This document shows, piece after piece, positions 1-7,266 of a stretch of 7,930 nucleotides of DNA. The stretch comes from Ignavibacteria bacterium UBA2373 (GTDB lineage: Bacteria > Bacteroidota > Ignavibacteria > Kapaibacteriales > UBA961). Below the pieces are notes generated by a model. That model did no database searches, was not told the DNA's origin, and worked only from the letters and a program-made list of their open reading frames with translations. Where the stretch lies: NCBI GenBank assembly GCA_002344005.1, contig DDTD01000080.1, positions 50,359-58,288 on the forward strand. The letters run 5' to 3'. The number at the start of each line of letters is the position of its first letter. The first letter of the stretch is position 1. The position numbers and the translations under genes were made by a program.

Positions 1-10
1 AAAAAATCAA

Positions 11-137
11 ATCCCGAAGGGATGATATATTCTATTACTATGCCGCTCCTGCGGAGCTTGTTCACTGTTGTTGTGCTGCGATTTCTATGAATATATCGCT
101 CCTGCGGAGCTTGAATAAAATTACATCCCAAAGGGAT
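11..137. repeat. REP-like cluster of four short palindromes in A-B-B-A order
   Basis: Two kinds of perfect short inverted repeat alternate. Type A is ATCCC-n3-GGGAT, at 11-23 (loop GAA) and 125-137 (loop AAA). Type B is GCTCC-TGC-GGAGC, at 45-57 and 98-110, and both B copies are followed by TTG. The order A-B-B-A makes the cluster roughly symmetric, and the flanks are also alike (GATGATATAT after the first A, GATAATATGAT after the second). Extragenic palindromes of this form occur in many copies in Bacteroidota-type genomes, which is general knowledge and not tested here. They may act as transcript-end hairpins or be mobilised by a RAYT-type transposase, but no such transposase is in the window. 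Confidence 0.7.
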
Positions 138-220
138 AATATGATAAGAGAAAAATAATATTTGTTTTTTGCCCCATAACTTTTGCACAGACCATCATCA
201 CTTTTCTCACTAAGAACAAT

Positions 221-251
221 AAAAAAAGCAATCGTTTTTTGTGATTGCTTT
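221..251 (-). terminator. Rho-independent terminator of the leftward gene, possibly bidirectional
   Basis: AAAGCAATC (225-233) pairs with GATTGCTTT (243-251) across a 9-nucleotide loop, giving a 9-bp stem. Read leftward, the stem runs directly into T-rich sequence (complement of the A run at 221-227), as expected for an intrinsic terminator about 70 nucleotides past the stop codon at 322-324. The stem is low in GC. The rightward side also has a short T-rich stretch (249-256), so it could work in both directions. Confidence 0.65.
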
Positions 252-321
252 GTTTTAGCGTAGAAGATAAACACATTATCCTATTTCCGTGTGTGCATAT
301 CGGCTTTACAGACGATATGGT

Positions 322-3231
322 TTATGGCGATGCCGTTTTTTCTTGTTTTTTGACTGTTTTTTTCTTTTTTTTCTTTTTGTCTTTTGATGTTGGTTGTATT
401 TCATCGAATCGGGGCATCATAGGACGTAATTGTTCATCGCTTTCCCATACAGCCCAATCGGTAAGTATTTGCTTCCAAAAGTAGGTTTTCTTTGACGGTA
501 TTGATTTATACATTTCCCGACGTATGGATTTGGGTTGCGATTTGTGAATTTCCATAATCACATCGTATGAATCCGTTTGTGTGGTGTCGGCATTAAAAAT
601 AAGCCCCGCAAGCGGACGGCGAATTTCATCATCGGTGCGTGAGGAAAAGACATCTCTTAAAAATGGTAATGGCAATATAGCATTACGTCGAAGCCCTTGC
701 ACTGTATTATTACGGACTAATTGCACTGTATCGCGCAGCGGTTGTTGCACATATTTCCATACTTTTTCAGGAAATAATTGCCCTATGGAATATGCAGTTC
801 TCATTTTTACATGCGGATGTTCTTCGCCAAGAAATTGCGCCAAGCTGTCTGCATAGTCTTTTACGCCTATATTACCTAATTGCTCCGCTGCCAATGCCCT
901 TATTTGCCAACGTTCATGGGTGCGGAACATCGAATATAATAATGGTGCTGCCTCACGTATTTTCACACGTCCCGCTATTGTTGCTGCCATCCCCAATTCA
1001 TCGCGGTCATCGCTTGTTAATGTTTCGAGAATCATGGCTCGCACTGCTGTGGTATCTTTTTCATAGAGCTTGGGCAATATTTCATGCAAAGCAAGCCGCT
1101 CGCGTGCGGATTCGGTTGTGAATTGTTCCCGTAAAAATGGAATGGCTTCTGCGCCTTTTTCTACAATTTTAGCACGTGCCGGAGCAACATTATATTGATA
1201 TTTTTGTGGTGCTGCCGATGCTTGAATAAATAAGCTGTCGAGTGTTTCTGCCAAGGGGTCGCGCATGGCTGCCGGTGGCGTGAGTGCAGGTTCAGATTGT
1301 TGGGGAATATTTTCTAATGTCATAGAAAAATCAGCAAAAACCCCATAGGTTGATTTTGTTTGTACCGTTGAATTTCTTTCGGCAGAACCATAGGAATCAT
1401 TGCCGCCACCATCGAGGAAACATCCTATCATGCCATAGCTGCGCCGGAAATCGGAATAGCCCATTGTATTGTCATGATTACGGGCAATATAGGCATCATC
1501 GCCACGCTCATCGAGGAATAAGGAAATGGCATTGGCATTACCACCGCCCAAGGATAAACCATCCACGGCATACCAATCATTGCCGCGCTCATCATAGAGC
1601 GCACCGAAGGCAATATCATGCCCACAACCCTGCGATACACCATGCGAAACATAGGCATCTTCGCCTTTTCTATCCCATAATATGCCATGAGCGAAATGTA
1701 CTCCCGAACCTTGCGCATATTGATAAGATTGATAACGGTCATCGCCTTCTTCATCGTATAATGCACCCAAACCAAACCAATAGGCAGTGCCCTGTCCATA
1801 AATATCAGAAATATAGGTGTCATTACCTTTGAAATCCGCAAGAATCGCAATACCACCACTGGCAATGGGACGTGAACCGAGCGCAGCCCCTTGCGTAAAT
1901 GTCGTAAAATGAGTGTCATAGCGCAAAAAATCTTGGAAAGGACTACTTGCAGTATATACATCATTGCCTTGTCTGTCGGCAATGGCACCAAAACCACGCA
2001 CTCCCCCAAATCCCTGACCATCCGATTGCGCAACATAGACATCATTGCCCGTACCCTCAGCTAAAATTCCAATGCCGAATTGACCTGCCCCTTGGGTAAA
2101 GATTTTACCCGTGTAGTGATCATTGCCGCCTTCGTCATGGAGAATGCCCACACCAAAAAGCCCGGCTCCCAAAGAAAAATTACCCGCTGTGTAGTGATCA
2201 TTGCCGGCGCCATCATAGACAATATCTGCTCCCATAATTGCACCGCCAAAACAATAATCATCACCCACATAGATATCGTCGCCGCTAAAATCAATAATGC
2301 AGCGCAATGGCGAAGCAATGGCAGAAGATTTGGAACGTTGGGCAGGAAAATAACGGTCATTACCGCCGATATCCACTATCAATGCAAAATCACCCGTATA
2401 AATATCATCACCCGGACCGCCAAGCGCAATACGACCATATTTGGAATTGAAAATAATTGTTTTTTTTACCCCTTTTTTATATTCATCCATTAATGTTTTG
2501 CTCATTGCCGTCAAACGCAACACTGTCCTGTAATATGCCAAAGAATTATTTACCATTTCATTCATAGTAATTTCACCCGCTTCGGCAAAAAACTTTTTGG
2601 ATAATTTCAAGCCCTCTTGTTCGCGTTGTTTAAGTTGGAATAAACTAAGCGATTGATCTTCTTCGGATTGTAAAAGCATCGAATCGCAATATTTCATGAG
2701 AATATCGCGACGCAAGAGTTTATCCCGTGATTCATTAATGGCATCGGCAGCAAGAAAAAAAGGCGCGCAATATTGGCGCATCATCACTGCACCTTCAAGA
2801 GCAAGCAAGGTATCAAGCCCCGATTGTAAACGGTCATCCAATTCACGCGAGGTCATGATATTTTCAAAATTAATCAGCTTATATTCCCCGAATTTAAGCT
2901 GTTGCAACAAGACCCCAAAATAGGCATCAGCACTGTTAAATGACAGTTGTTTCAGCTCCGAGGCATGATATTGCACCGTCGAAAATGATGACAGCGGCTT
3001 AGTAAACAATGATGAAACAACAGGCAAGCGATGAATATCCGTGGCGAGAATATCTGCCGGCATCCACATATCGCTGAGCCGCATACCCATTTCTTTCAAG
3101 CCCGCTTCGATGATACGGTTTGTTGAATCTGAAAGTCCTTTTGATGAAAGAACTTGTGCTGATGTCGTGTGTGTTAACACCATAACGACAAAGAGAAGAA
3201 AACAAAGAAAATGTCTTTGATGCATAATCAC
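322..3231 (-). CDS. Exported repeat protein: G-N-D-x-Y solenoid plus HEAT-like repeats (969 aa)
   Basis: I do not recognise a named family. Residues 1-25 look like a Sec signal peptide: a basic residue near the start, a hydrophobic core at about 8-19, and a T-S-A/Q cleavage site after A25, without a lipobox. Residues 26-270 are mostly helical in character. Residues 274-614 carry thirteen G-[N/D/E]-D-x-Y motifs, mostly 26 or 27 residues apart, each usually preceded by QGxGxxGxGxLxDExG. This pattern suggests a beta-solenoid with Asp/Asn-rich turns. Residues about 685-880 read as HEAT-like helical pairs, for example a stretch with LAAEQLGNIG at 780-789. The tail (949-969) is lysine-rich. The protein probably acts outside the cytoplasm as a scaffold or binding protein; this is inferred, and no catalytic motif is seen. 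The start is GTG with GGAG six nucleotides upstream; an ATG two codons later (3223-3225) is the alternative. The gene is visibly richer in GC than the operon to its right and is transcribed away from it. Confidence 0.85.
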   Translation of the reverse strand: MIMHQRHFLCFLLFVVMVLTHTTSAQVLSSKGLSDSTNRIIEAGLKEMGMRLSDMWMPADILATDIHRLPVVSSLFTKPLSSFSTVQYHASELKQLSFNSADAYFGVLLQQLKFGEYKLINFENIMTSRELDDRLQSGLDTLLALEGAVMMRQYCAPFFLAADAINESRDKLLRRDILMKYCDSMLLQSEEDQSLSLFQLKQREQEGLKLSKKFFAEAGEITMNEMVNNSLAYYRTVLRLTAMSKTLMDEYKKGVKKTIIFNSKYGRIALGGPGDDIYTGDFALIVDIGGNDRYFPAQRSKSSAIASPLRCIIDFSGDDIYVGDDYCFGGAIMGADIVYDGAGNDHYTAGNFSLGAGLFGVGILHDEGGNDHYTGKIFTQGAGQFGIGILAEGTGNDVYVAQSDGQGFGGVRGFGAIADRQGNDVYTASSPFQDFLRYDTHFTTFTQGAALGSRPIASGGIAILADFKGNDTYISDIYGQGTAYWFGLGALYDEEGDDRYQSYQYAQGSGVHFAHGILWDRKGEDAYVSHGVSQGCGHDIAFGALYDERGNDWYAVDGLSLGGGNANAISLFLDERGDDAYIARNHDNTMGYSDFRRSYGMIGCFLDGGGNDSYGSAERNSTVQTKSTYGVFADFSMTLENIPQQSEPALTPPAAMRDPLAETLDSLFIQASAAPQKYQYNVAPARAKIVEKGAEAIPFLREQFTTESARERLALHEILPKLYEKDTTAVRAMILETLTSDDRDELGMAATIAGRVKIREAAPLLYSMFRTHERWQIRALAAEQLGNIGVKDYADSLAQFLGEEHPHVKMRTAYSIGQLFPEKVWKYVQQPLRDTVQLVRNNTVQGLRRNAILPLPFLRDVFSSRTDDEIRRPLAGLIFNADTTQTDSYDVIMEIHKSQPKSIRREMYKSIPSKKTYFWKQILTDWAVWESDEQLRPMMPRFDEIQPTSKDKKKKKKKTVKKQEKTASP
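1390..2412 (-). repeat. In-frame tandem repeats of about 78-81 bp coding the G-N-D-x-Y solenoid
   Basis: The thirteen motifs begin at residues 274, 290, 317, 343, 369, 395, 422, 469, 496, 523, 550, 577 and 610. The usual step is 26-27 residues, equal to 78-81 bp. The exceptions are 16 (first step), 47 (422 to 469, consistent with one degenerate or lengthened unit) and 33 (last step). At DNA level the rightward strand repeatedly shows CATCATTGCC-like words. Copies are diverged, so recent slippage is not obvious. The repetition also creates long shadow ORFs in other frames. Confidence 0.85.
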
Positions 3232-3237
3232 TATGTA

Positions 3238-3241
3238 CTCC
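3238..3241 (-). promoter_or_regulatory. Ribosome binding site (GGAG) deciding the GTG start
   Basis: On the leftward strand GGAG lies 6 nucleotides before the GTG at 3229-3231 and 12 nucleotides before the ATG at 3223-3225. The spacing favours the GTG start, which adds only two residues (M-I) ahead of the signal peptide, so the predicted mature protein is unchanged. Confidence 0.5.
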
Positions 3242-3587
3242 GATTAACAAAGTTTTGCTGCAAAGTTCGGAAAGTCTGGACAGTTAACATACTTTTGACA
3301 TAAAGATATGCCCAAATATGGATTTCATGCGCAAACGAAGTGACATTACTATAGTAGAGTTCTCTTGCCCTATACTCTATAAATAAGAACGAGATGATTA
3401 GTCTCAAGAAATGTATAGAACTGTGAATTCAGATATACAAGGCTTCCTTCTAAGTTATCTACGTAATATTGCCGATGTGAATAACAAGATGCTAGCAAAC
3501 ACGGATACTACGATAGAATTATACAAGGCAACACGATGTATTGAAGAATAGAAAACTCTTCAGCGAGAAAACCATCAAAATATATTT
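3242..3587. other. Divergent intergenic region with a doubtful 46-codon ORF
   Basis: No convincing gene is seen between the two divergent units. A rightward ORF at 3411-3551 starts with ATG, has 46 codons and ends in TAG. An in-frame stop sits just upstream at 3399-3401, there is no Shine-Dalgarno sequence, and the product (beginning MYRTVNSDIQ) matches nothing I know. It could be a small gene, a gene remnant or chance. A 10-base palindrome, TACTATAGTA, lies at 3347-3356. CAAAGTT occurs twice, at 3248-3254 and 3261-3267, close upstream of the leftward start. Confidence 0.4.
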
Positions 3588-3618
3588 TTTGAAGATGTAC
3601 AAAAAGTCAATATTTTTG
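3588..3618 (+). promoter_or_regulatory. Bacteroidota-type promoter for the methyltransferase operon
   Basis: TTTG at 3588-3591 is followed after 19 nucleotides by TATTTTTG at 3611-3618. This fits the Bacteroidota vegetative pattern of a -33 TTTG and a -7 TAnnTTTG element, an established consensus for that phylum. It predicts a transcript start near 3623-3626 and a leader of roughly 135-140 nucleotides before the ATG at 3762. The region is AT-rich, so a chance match is possible. Confidence 0.45.
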
Positions 3619-3639
3619 CACTTTAGAAAGTTTGGATAG

Positions 3640-3678
3640 GTTGTTATTTCTACAAAATATTTCAAGAATTGTAACAAC
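3640..3678 (+). promoter_or_regulatory. Leader inverted repeat, possible operator or hairpin
   Basis: GTTGTTA at 3640-3646 is the exact reverse complement of TAACAAC at 3672-3678, with a 25-nucleotide gap. It falls just after the predicted transcript start of the operon, where a repressor site or a leader hairpin could act. The stem is only 7 bp and AT-rich, so the call is weak. Confidence 0.25.
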
Positions 3679-3761
3679 AAATTCATTAGACAACTTACTA
3701 AAGAGTAATTTTACAGATTAAGGTTTAGGATTCTACCAACTAACTAATAAATCGAACAAGT

Positions 3762-5033
3762 ATGCAAGTTCAACAAAACAATAGATCTTTTGAAAGCGTC
3801 ACAGTCAACCCAGAATGGTGCTTCAACAATGTGCGTTCTGTTGAACAATGGACTCACGGTTATCATCGATACCCAGCTAAATTTCTGCCTAACTTAGTCA
3901 AGAAACTGATAGAAGAATATACTGACAAAAATGATCTAATTGTAGATCTCTTTGCAGGTTGTGGTACTACCTTGGTCGAAGCCAAAGTTCATGGAAGAAA
4001 ATCCATAGGTGTAGATATAAATCCAGTTGCAGAACTTATCACCAAAGCAAAAATAAATCCTATTGAGCCTGATAGATTAGACAAACAGTTTGATCTACTT
4101 GTAGAGAGTTTTGACTCTTTCAATTTTAAAGATTATGTTAATATAGCAGTACATGAACGTATTGACTATTGGTTTACAAAAGAACATAAAGCAAAAATTG
4201 CATTTCTCTACGATAAAATATTAACACTACAAGACAAATCCGTAAAAGATTTTTTTCTCGTTTCGCTGTCCCATGTTTTGAAGAATTGCTCCAAATGGCT
4301 ACAATCAAGCACTAAACCGCAGATTGACCCAAAAAAAAATCCAAGTGATCCTTTCACAGCATTTCAGTCACATACAAAGAAAATGATAAAAAAGAACATT
4401 GAGTTTTACAAACAACTTTCTGAAAAAAAATATTTGGATACCAAATGTGAAATACGATTGGAAGATGCAAGAAATACTTCAATTCGGGCAAATTCAGTAG
4501 GTGCAATAATTACTTCCCCACCTTATGTGACTTCTTACGAATATGCAGATATTCATCAACTCACAGCGTATTGGTACGATTACATAACTGACCTTTCAGG
4601 CTTTAGGAAAAATTTCATTGGGACATTTTACTCTTTGAATCAAGAAATAACTTGTGATTCAACCATCGGACAGGAAATAATAAATAGTCTTTTGAAAAAA
4701 GATATGCGAACAGCCAAGGAAGTTGCTAACTATTTTAATGACATGTATGCAGTAGCTAAAGAAATGCATCGGGTTATAAAAAAAAACGGACATGCATGTC
4801 TGGTAATAGGCAACACAACTTTTAAAAATGTGAAAGTGAAATCTGCCGAAGTATTTGCGGAAATACTTACTCTATTGGGCTTTGAAATGGTTGAAATAAT
4901 TAAGAGAAGTATTCCCTATAAACTTATCCCTACAATCCGGGATAAAAAATCAGGAAGGTTCTCTAAACTAAAAAATAAAGACAGCAAGTTAGTGTATCCC
5001 GAAGAATATATTTTAATCGCTAAAAAAGTATAG
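3762..5033 (+). CDS. DNA amino-methyltransferase with TSPPY motif (probably N4-cytosine or N6-adenine), 423 aa
   Basis: The protein should transfer a methyl group from S-adenosylmethionine to an exocyclic amino group in DNA. In order it shows a motif X-like HRYPAKF (35-41), motif I DLFAGCGTT (62-70) that binds the cofactor, the acidic strand-2 end GVDINP (83-88), LEDAR (233-237), the catalytic motif IV TSPPY (251-255) and a late strand resembling GHACLVIGN (343-351). The order X-I-IV differs from the IV-X-I order of beta-class enzymes. TSPPY favours m4C but does not exclude m6A. About 140 mostly helical residues (95-232) lie between motifs II and III and may take part in target recognition. 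The start ATG has no Shine-Dalgarno sequence, as is common in Bacteroidota. The next gene begins 3 nucleotides after the TAG stop. No restriction nuclease is visible beside it in the window. Low GC relative to the leftward gene hints at horizontal acquisition. Confidence 0.88.
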   Translation: MQVQQNNRSFESVTVNPEWCFNNVRSVEQWTHGYHRYPAKFLPNLVKKLIEEYTDKNDLIVDLFAGCGTTLVEAKVHGRKSIGVDINPVAELITKAKINPIEPDRLDKQFDLLVESFDSFNFKDYVNIAVHERIDYWFTKEHKAKIAFLYDKILTLQDKSVKDFFLVSLSHVLKNCSKWLQSSTKPQIDPKKNPSDPFTAFQSHTKKMIKKNIEFYKQLSEKKYLDTKCEIRLEDARNTSIRANSVGAIITSPPYVTSYEYADIHQLTAYWYDYITDLSGFRKNFIGTFYSLNQEITCDSTIGQEIINSLLKKDMRTAKEVANYFNDMYAVAKEMHRVIKKNGHACLVIGNTTFKNVKVKSAEVFAEILTLLGFEMVEIIKRSIPYKLIPTIRDKKSGRFSKLKNKDSKLVYPEEYILIAKKV

Positions 5034-5036
5034 TAT

Positions 5037-7265
5037 ATGGCAATAATCGATAAAAATAGCCAGCCATTTAAACCTTATGCAAGGTTGATGAACATTCTTG
5101 GCGACCAGTTAATTACTGATAAAAAAGTTGCAGTAATTGAAGTCGTTAAAAATTGCTATGATGCAGATGCTGAAAATGTTCAGGTTCGGTTTTTCAATAT
5201 GAATAATTATGGCAAGACTTATTTGACAGAGAAAGAACAGCCATACATAGAAATTGAAGATGATGGAGATGGAATGACTTTAAAAACGATAACAGACGTC
5301 TGGTTAAGACCTGCTACCCCAAGTAAATTAGATAAGAAAAAACAAAAGCTAAATAAAACTGCAAAAGGAAGAATAATACAAGGTGAAAAAGGAATTGGAC
5401 GATTTGCTATTCATAAACTTGGAGAAAAAATTGAACTATATACTAAGGCAGTTGGCGAGAATGAGATTAATCTTGAAATGGATTTTACAGAATTCAATCC
5501 TGAAAAAGCAGACTTATTTAATCAACCGCCTGTTGAATACAAACTATTAGAAGAAGTACATAATAGTTGGTTTGTTAATAATCCTCCAATAGAAATTAAT
5601 AAAGAAAAAGGAACGCTTATTAGAATATATAACCTAAGAGAAAAATGGAATAAAACTGACTTTATTGAATTGTATAAATCTATTCAACGTCTTTTGCCCC
5701 CAATTGACGAAAATGCAGAAAAATTAAAAGTTGCGTTTAAGCAGGACTTTATAGTTAGAACGTATTTAGATAAAATAGAGTTTGCACCAGATGATGTAAC
5801 AACATTTAAAGATATAATCGAGAGGGCTCAATACTCAATGTATGGCTCAGTTTCAGAAGATGGAGTCCTATATTTTACTTATGAATCAACTTCGCCTAAA
5901 AGGAAAATTGAAAGAAGGGTAAATCTTCTGAAGAAGGAGTCTTTAAGTGAATTTCAATATCCAACTAATACGATTGAAGACTGGTTTATTGCCAACGACA
6001 GAACTCCAAATTGCGGTGGGTTTAAATTTTCATTTTATGCATTCAATCTTAAAAATAGAGATAAGACTGTTTTAACTAAGGAAATAGAACAATTTATAAA
6101 AAAGAACTTCATTTATCTCTTTAGAGATGGAGTTCGTGTTTATCCGTTCGGAGAACCCGGATACGATTGGTTGGATTTGGATAAATTAAGAGCACGTGTC
6201 AGAGCTGGAGATTATATAAGTTATAATGATTTAACTGGCTTTGTTTATATAGGACAAGGTGAAAAAGAAAACCCTCTACTTAAAGATTCAACAAATCGTC
6301 AAGGTATGATGAATATTGATGGGGCATATGAAGATTTTAAAACCTTGGTCACGGCTGTAACACAAGTGCTAAATCTTGAGAAAAAAATAGATGAAAACAG
6401 AATGAATGTTATTAAGGAACGTTCATTTATTGATTCCAATCAAATAGTCATAAAGTCATTTAACACCTTAAAATCAAGTCTCGAAAAAATAGACAATCGA
6501 GAAGTGCTTGAAAAAGCCAATAAATTTTTGGACACGGTGCAAAAGCATAATACAATTATGAAAGACCGCATGGAAACTGTAGAGGATTTGGCAGGTCTCG
6601 GAATGGCGGTTGAAAAGGCCTCACATGATGCGTTAACATTGCTATCGAAAATGAGAGGAAACATAAAAGACTTTCGAGTAAAGGCAAAGAACCAAGATTA
6701 TAAAAACGAAGAATTATTGGCATTACTAAACGAACTTGACGAGAATTTGAATTTCGTTTATGATGAAATGCAAGTTATTCAACCACTATTCAAAAATCAA
6801 AGAAAAGCAATTCAAGACATAAGCGTTTATGAAAGTATTGAAAAAGTCGTGAAATATTTCAGAAGAGAAATCGAAGGAAAGATAAGCGTCAAAATTATTA
6901 AGGATAACGATATTATCGTTAAGACCAATAGAGGTCTTATACTTCAAATTCTCATTAACCTTATAGATAATGCTGTTTATTGGGTAAACAAGAATGAAAC
7001 AAAAGGAAAAGAAATCTCAATAAAATTAAACACAGAAAATAATTCATTGATAATTTCAGATAACGGACCAGGCATCAGAGAAGATGTTATATCTTTTATT
7101 TTTAGCGAATTTTTCTCATTAAAATCAGACGGTCGTGGCTTGGGACTTTACATTATTAAAGAAATTCTTCTCCGTATTAATGGGGAAATTTCTGTTGTTC
7201 AGGAAGAAAAAGACAAACTCCTTCCCGGAGCAAATTTCATTATCAAATTCAATCAAGAGCAATAA
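5037..7265 (+). CDS. Soluble double-GHKL protein: Hsp90/MutL/MORC-like ATPase fused to a histidine-kinase core, 742 aa
   Basis: Two separate Bergerat-fold ATP sites are visible. The N-terminal one has E35-x3-N39 in a helix ending CYDADA, a DDGDGM loop (75-80) and GEKGIGRFA (116-124), typical of Hsp90/MutL/MORC-type ATPases. Residues about 190-440 resemble the transducer (S5-like) part that follows such heads, with GTLIRIYNL (192-200), FRDGVRVYPFG (362-372) and DSTNRQG (417-423). Residues about 445-600 are helical or coiled coil and contain ASHD, with H530 the candidate phospho-acceptor of a dimerisation domain. The C-terminal kinase domain has N641-x3-N645, DNGPGI (675-680), an F box near 688-695 and GRGLGL (699-704). 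No signal peptide or membrane segment is seen, so it should sense a cytoplasmic cue. It sits 3 nt after the methyltransferase and 1 nt before a receiver-like gene, which suggests phosphotransfer between the last two. Kinase activity is inferred from motifs only. Confidence 0.88.
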   Translation: MAIIDKNSQPFKPYARLMNILGDQLITDKKVAVIEVVKNCYDADAENVQVRFFNMNNYGKTYLTEKEQPYIEIEDDGDGMTLKTITDVWLRPATPSKLDKKKQKLNKTAKGRIIQGEKGIGRFAIHKLGEKIELYTKAVGENEINLEMDFTEFNPEKADLFNQPPVEYKLLEEVHNSWFVNNPPIEINKEKGTLIRIYNLREKWNKTDFIELYKSIQRLLPPIDENAEKLKVAFKQDFIVRTYLDKIEFAPDDVTTFKDIIERAQYSMYGSVSEDGVLYFTYESTSPKRKIERRVNLLKKESLSEFQYPTNTIEDWFIANDRTPNCGGFKFSFYAFNLKNRDKTVLTKEIEQFIKKNFIYLFRDGVRVYPFGEPGYDWLDLDKLRARVRAGDYISYNDLTGFVYIGQGEKENPLLKDSTNRQGMMNIDGAYEDFKTLVTAVTQVLNLEKKIDENRMNVIKERSFIDSNQIVIKSFNTLKSSLEKIDNREVLEKANKFLDTVQKHNTIMKDRMETVEDLAGLGMAVEKASHDALTLLSKMRGNIKDFRVKAKNQDYKNEELLALLNELDENLNFVYDEMQVIQPLFKNQRKAIQDISVYESIEKVVKYFRREIEGKISVKIIKDNDIIVKTNRGLILQILINLIDNAVYWVNKNETKGKEISIKLNTENNSLIISDNGPGIREDVISFIFSEFFSLKSDGRGLGLYIIKEILLRINGEISVVQEEKDKLLPGANFIIKFNQEQ

Positions 7266-7266
7266 T

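Larger units (their letters stand above)
1..321. other. Non-coding interval downstream of the leftward gene
   Basis: This interval lies beyond the 3' end of the exported repeat-protein gene. It holds the palindrome cluster (11-137) and the probable terminator (221-251). Between them (about 138-220) is AT-rich sequence in which I see nothing recognisable. A 70-codon leftward ORF at 62-274 runs through both the palindromes and the terminator stem, so I do not call it a gene. Confidence 0.6.

Noticed and set aside
45..110. CRISPR repeats
   Set aside because: Only two 13-bp copies are present and they are nested between other palindromes, without further repeat-spacer units or cas genes.
62..274. 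Leftward 70-codon ORF
   Set aside because: It spans the palindromes and the terminator stem and has no recognisable product.
1350..1832. Rightward histidine-rich ORF of 160 codons
   Set aside because: It lies opposite the solenoid repeats, and its His richness is the other-frame reading of repeated CAT/ATG words.
1428..2360. Two leftward Met-rich ORFs (1428-2045 and 2061-2360)
   Set aside because: They are alternate frames inside the same gene, kept open by its tandem repeats.
1390..2412. RTX toxin repeats
   Set aside because: The period is 26-27 residues, not nine; the GGxGxDxUx pattern is absent; and a Sec signal peptide replaces type I secretion.
3295..3322. TTGACA with a TATGGA 16 nt later as a sigma-70 promoter
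   Set aside because: The -10 match is poor, it leads into sequence without a clear gene, and the Bacteroidota-type match nearer the operon is better.
3391..3405. GAGA...TCTC hairpin
   Set aside because: The stem is only four to five pairs and is expected by chance in this length of sequence.
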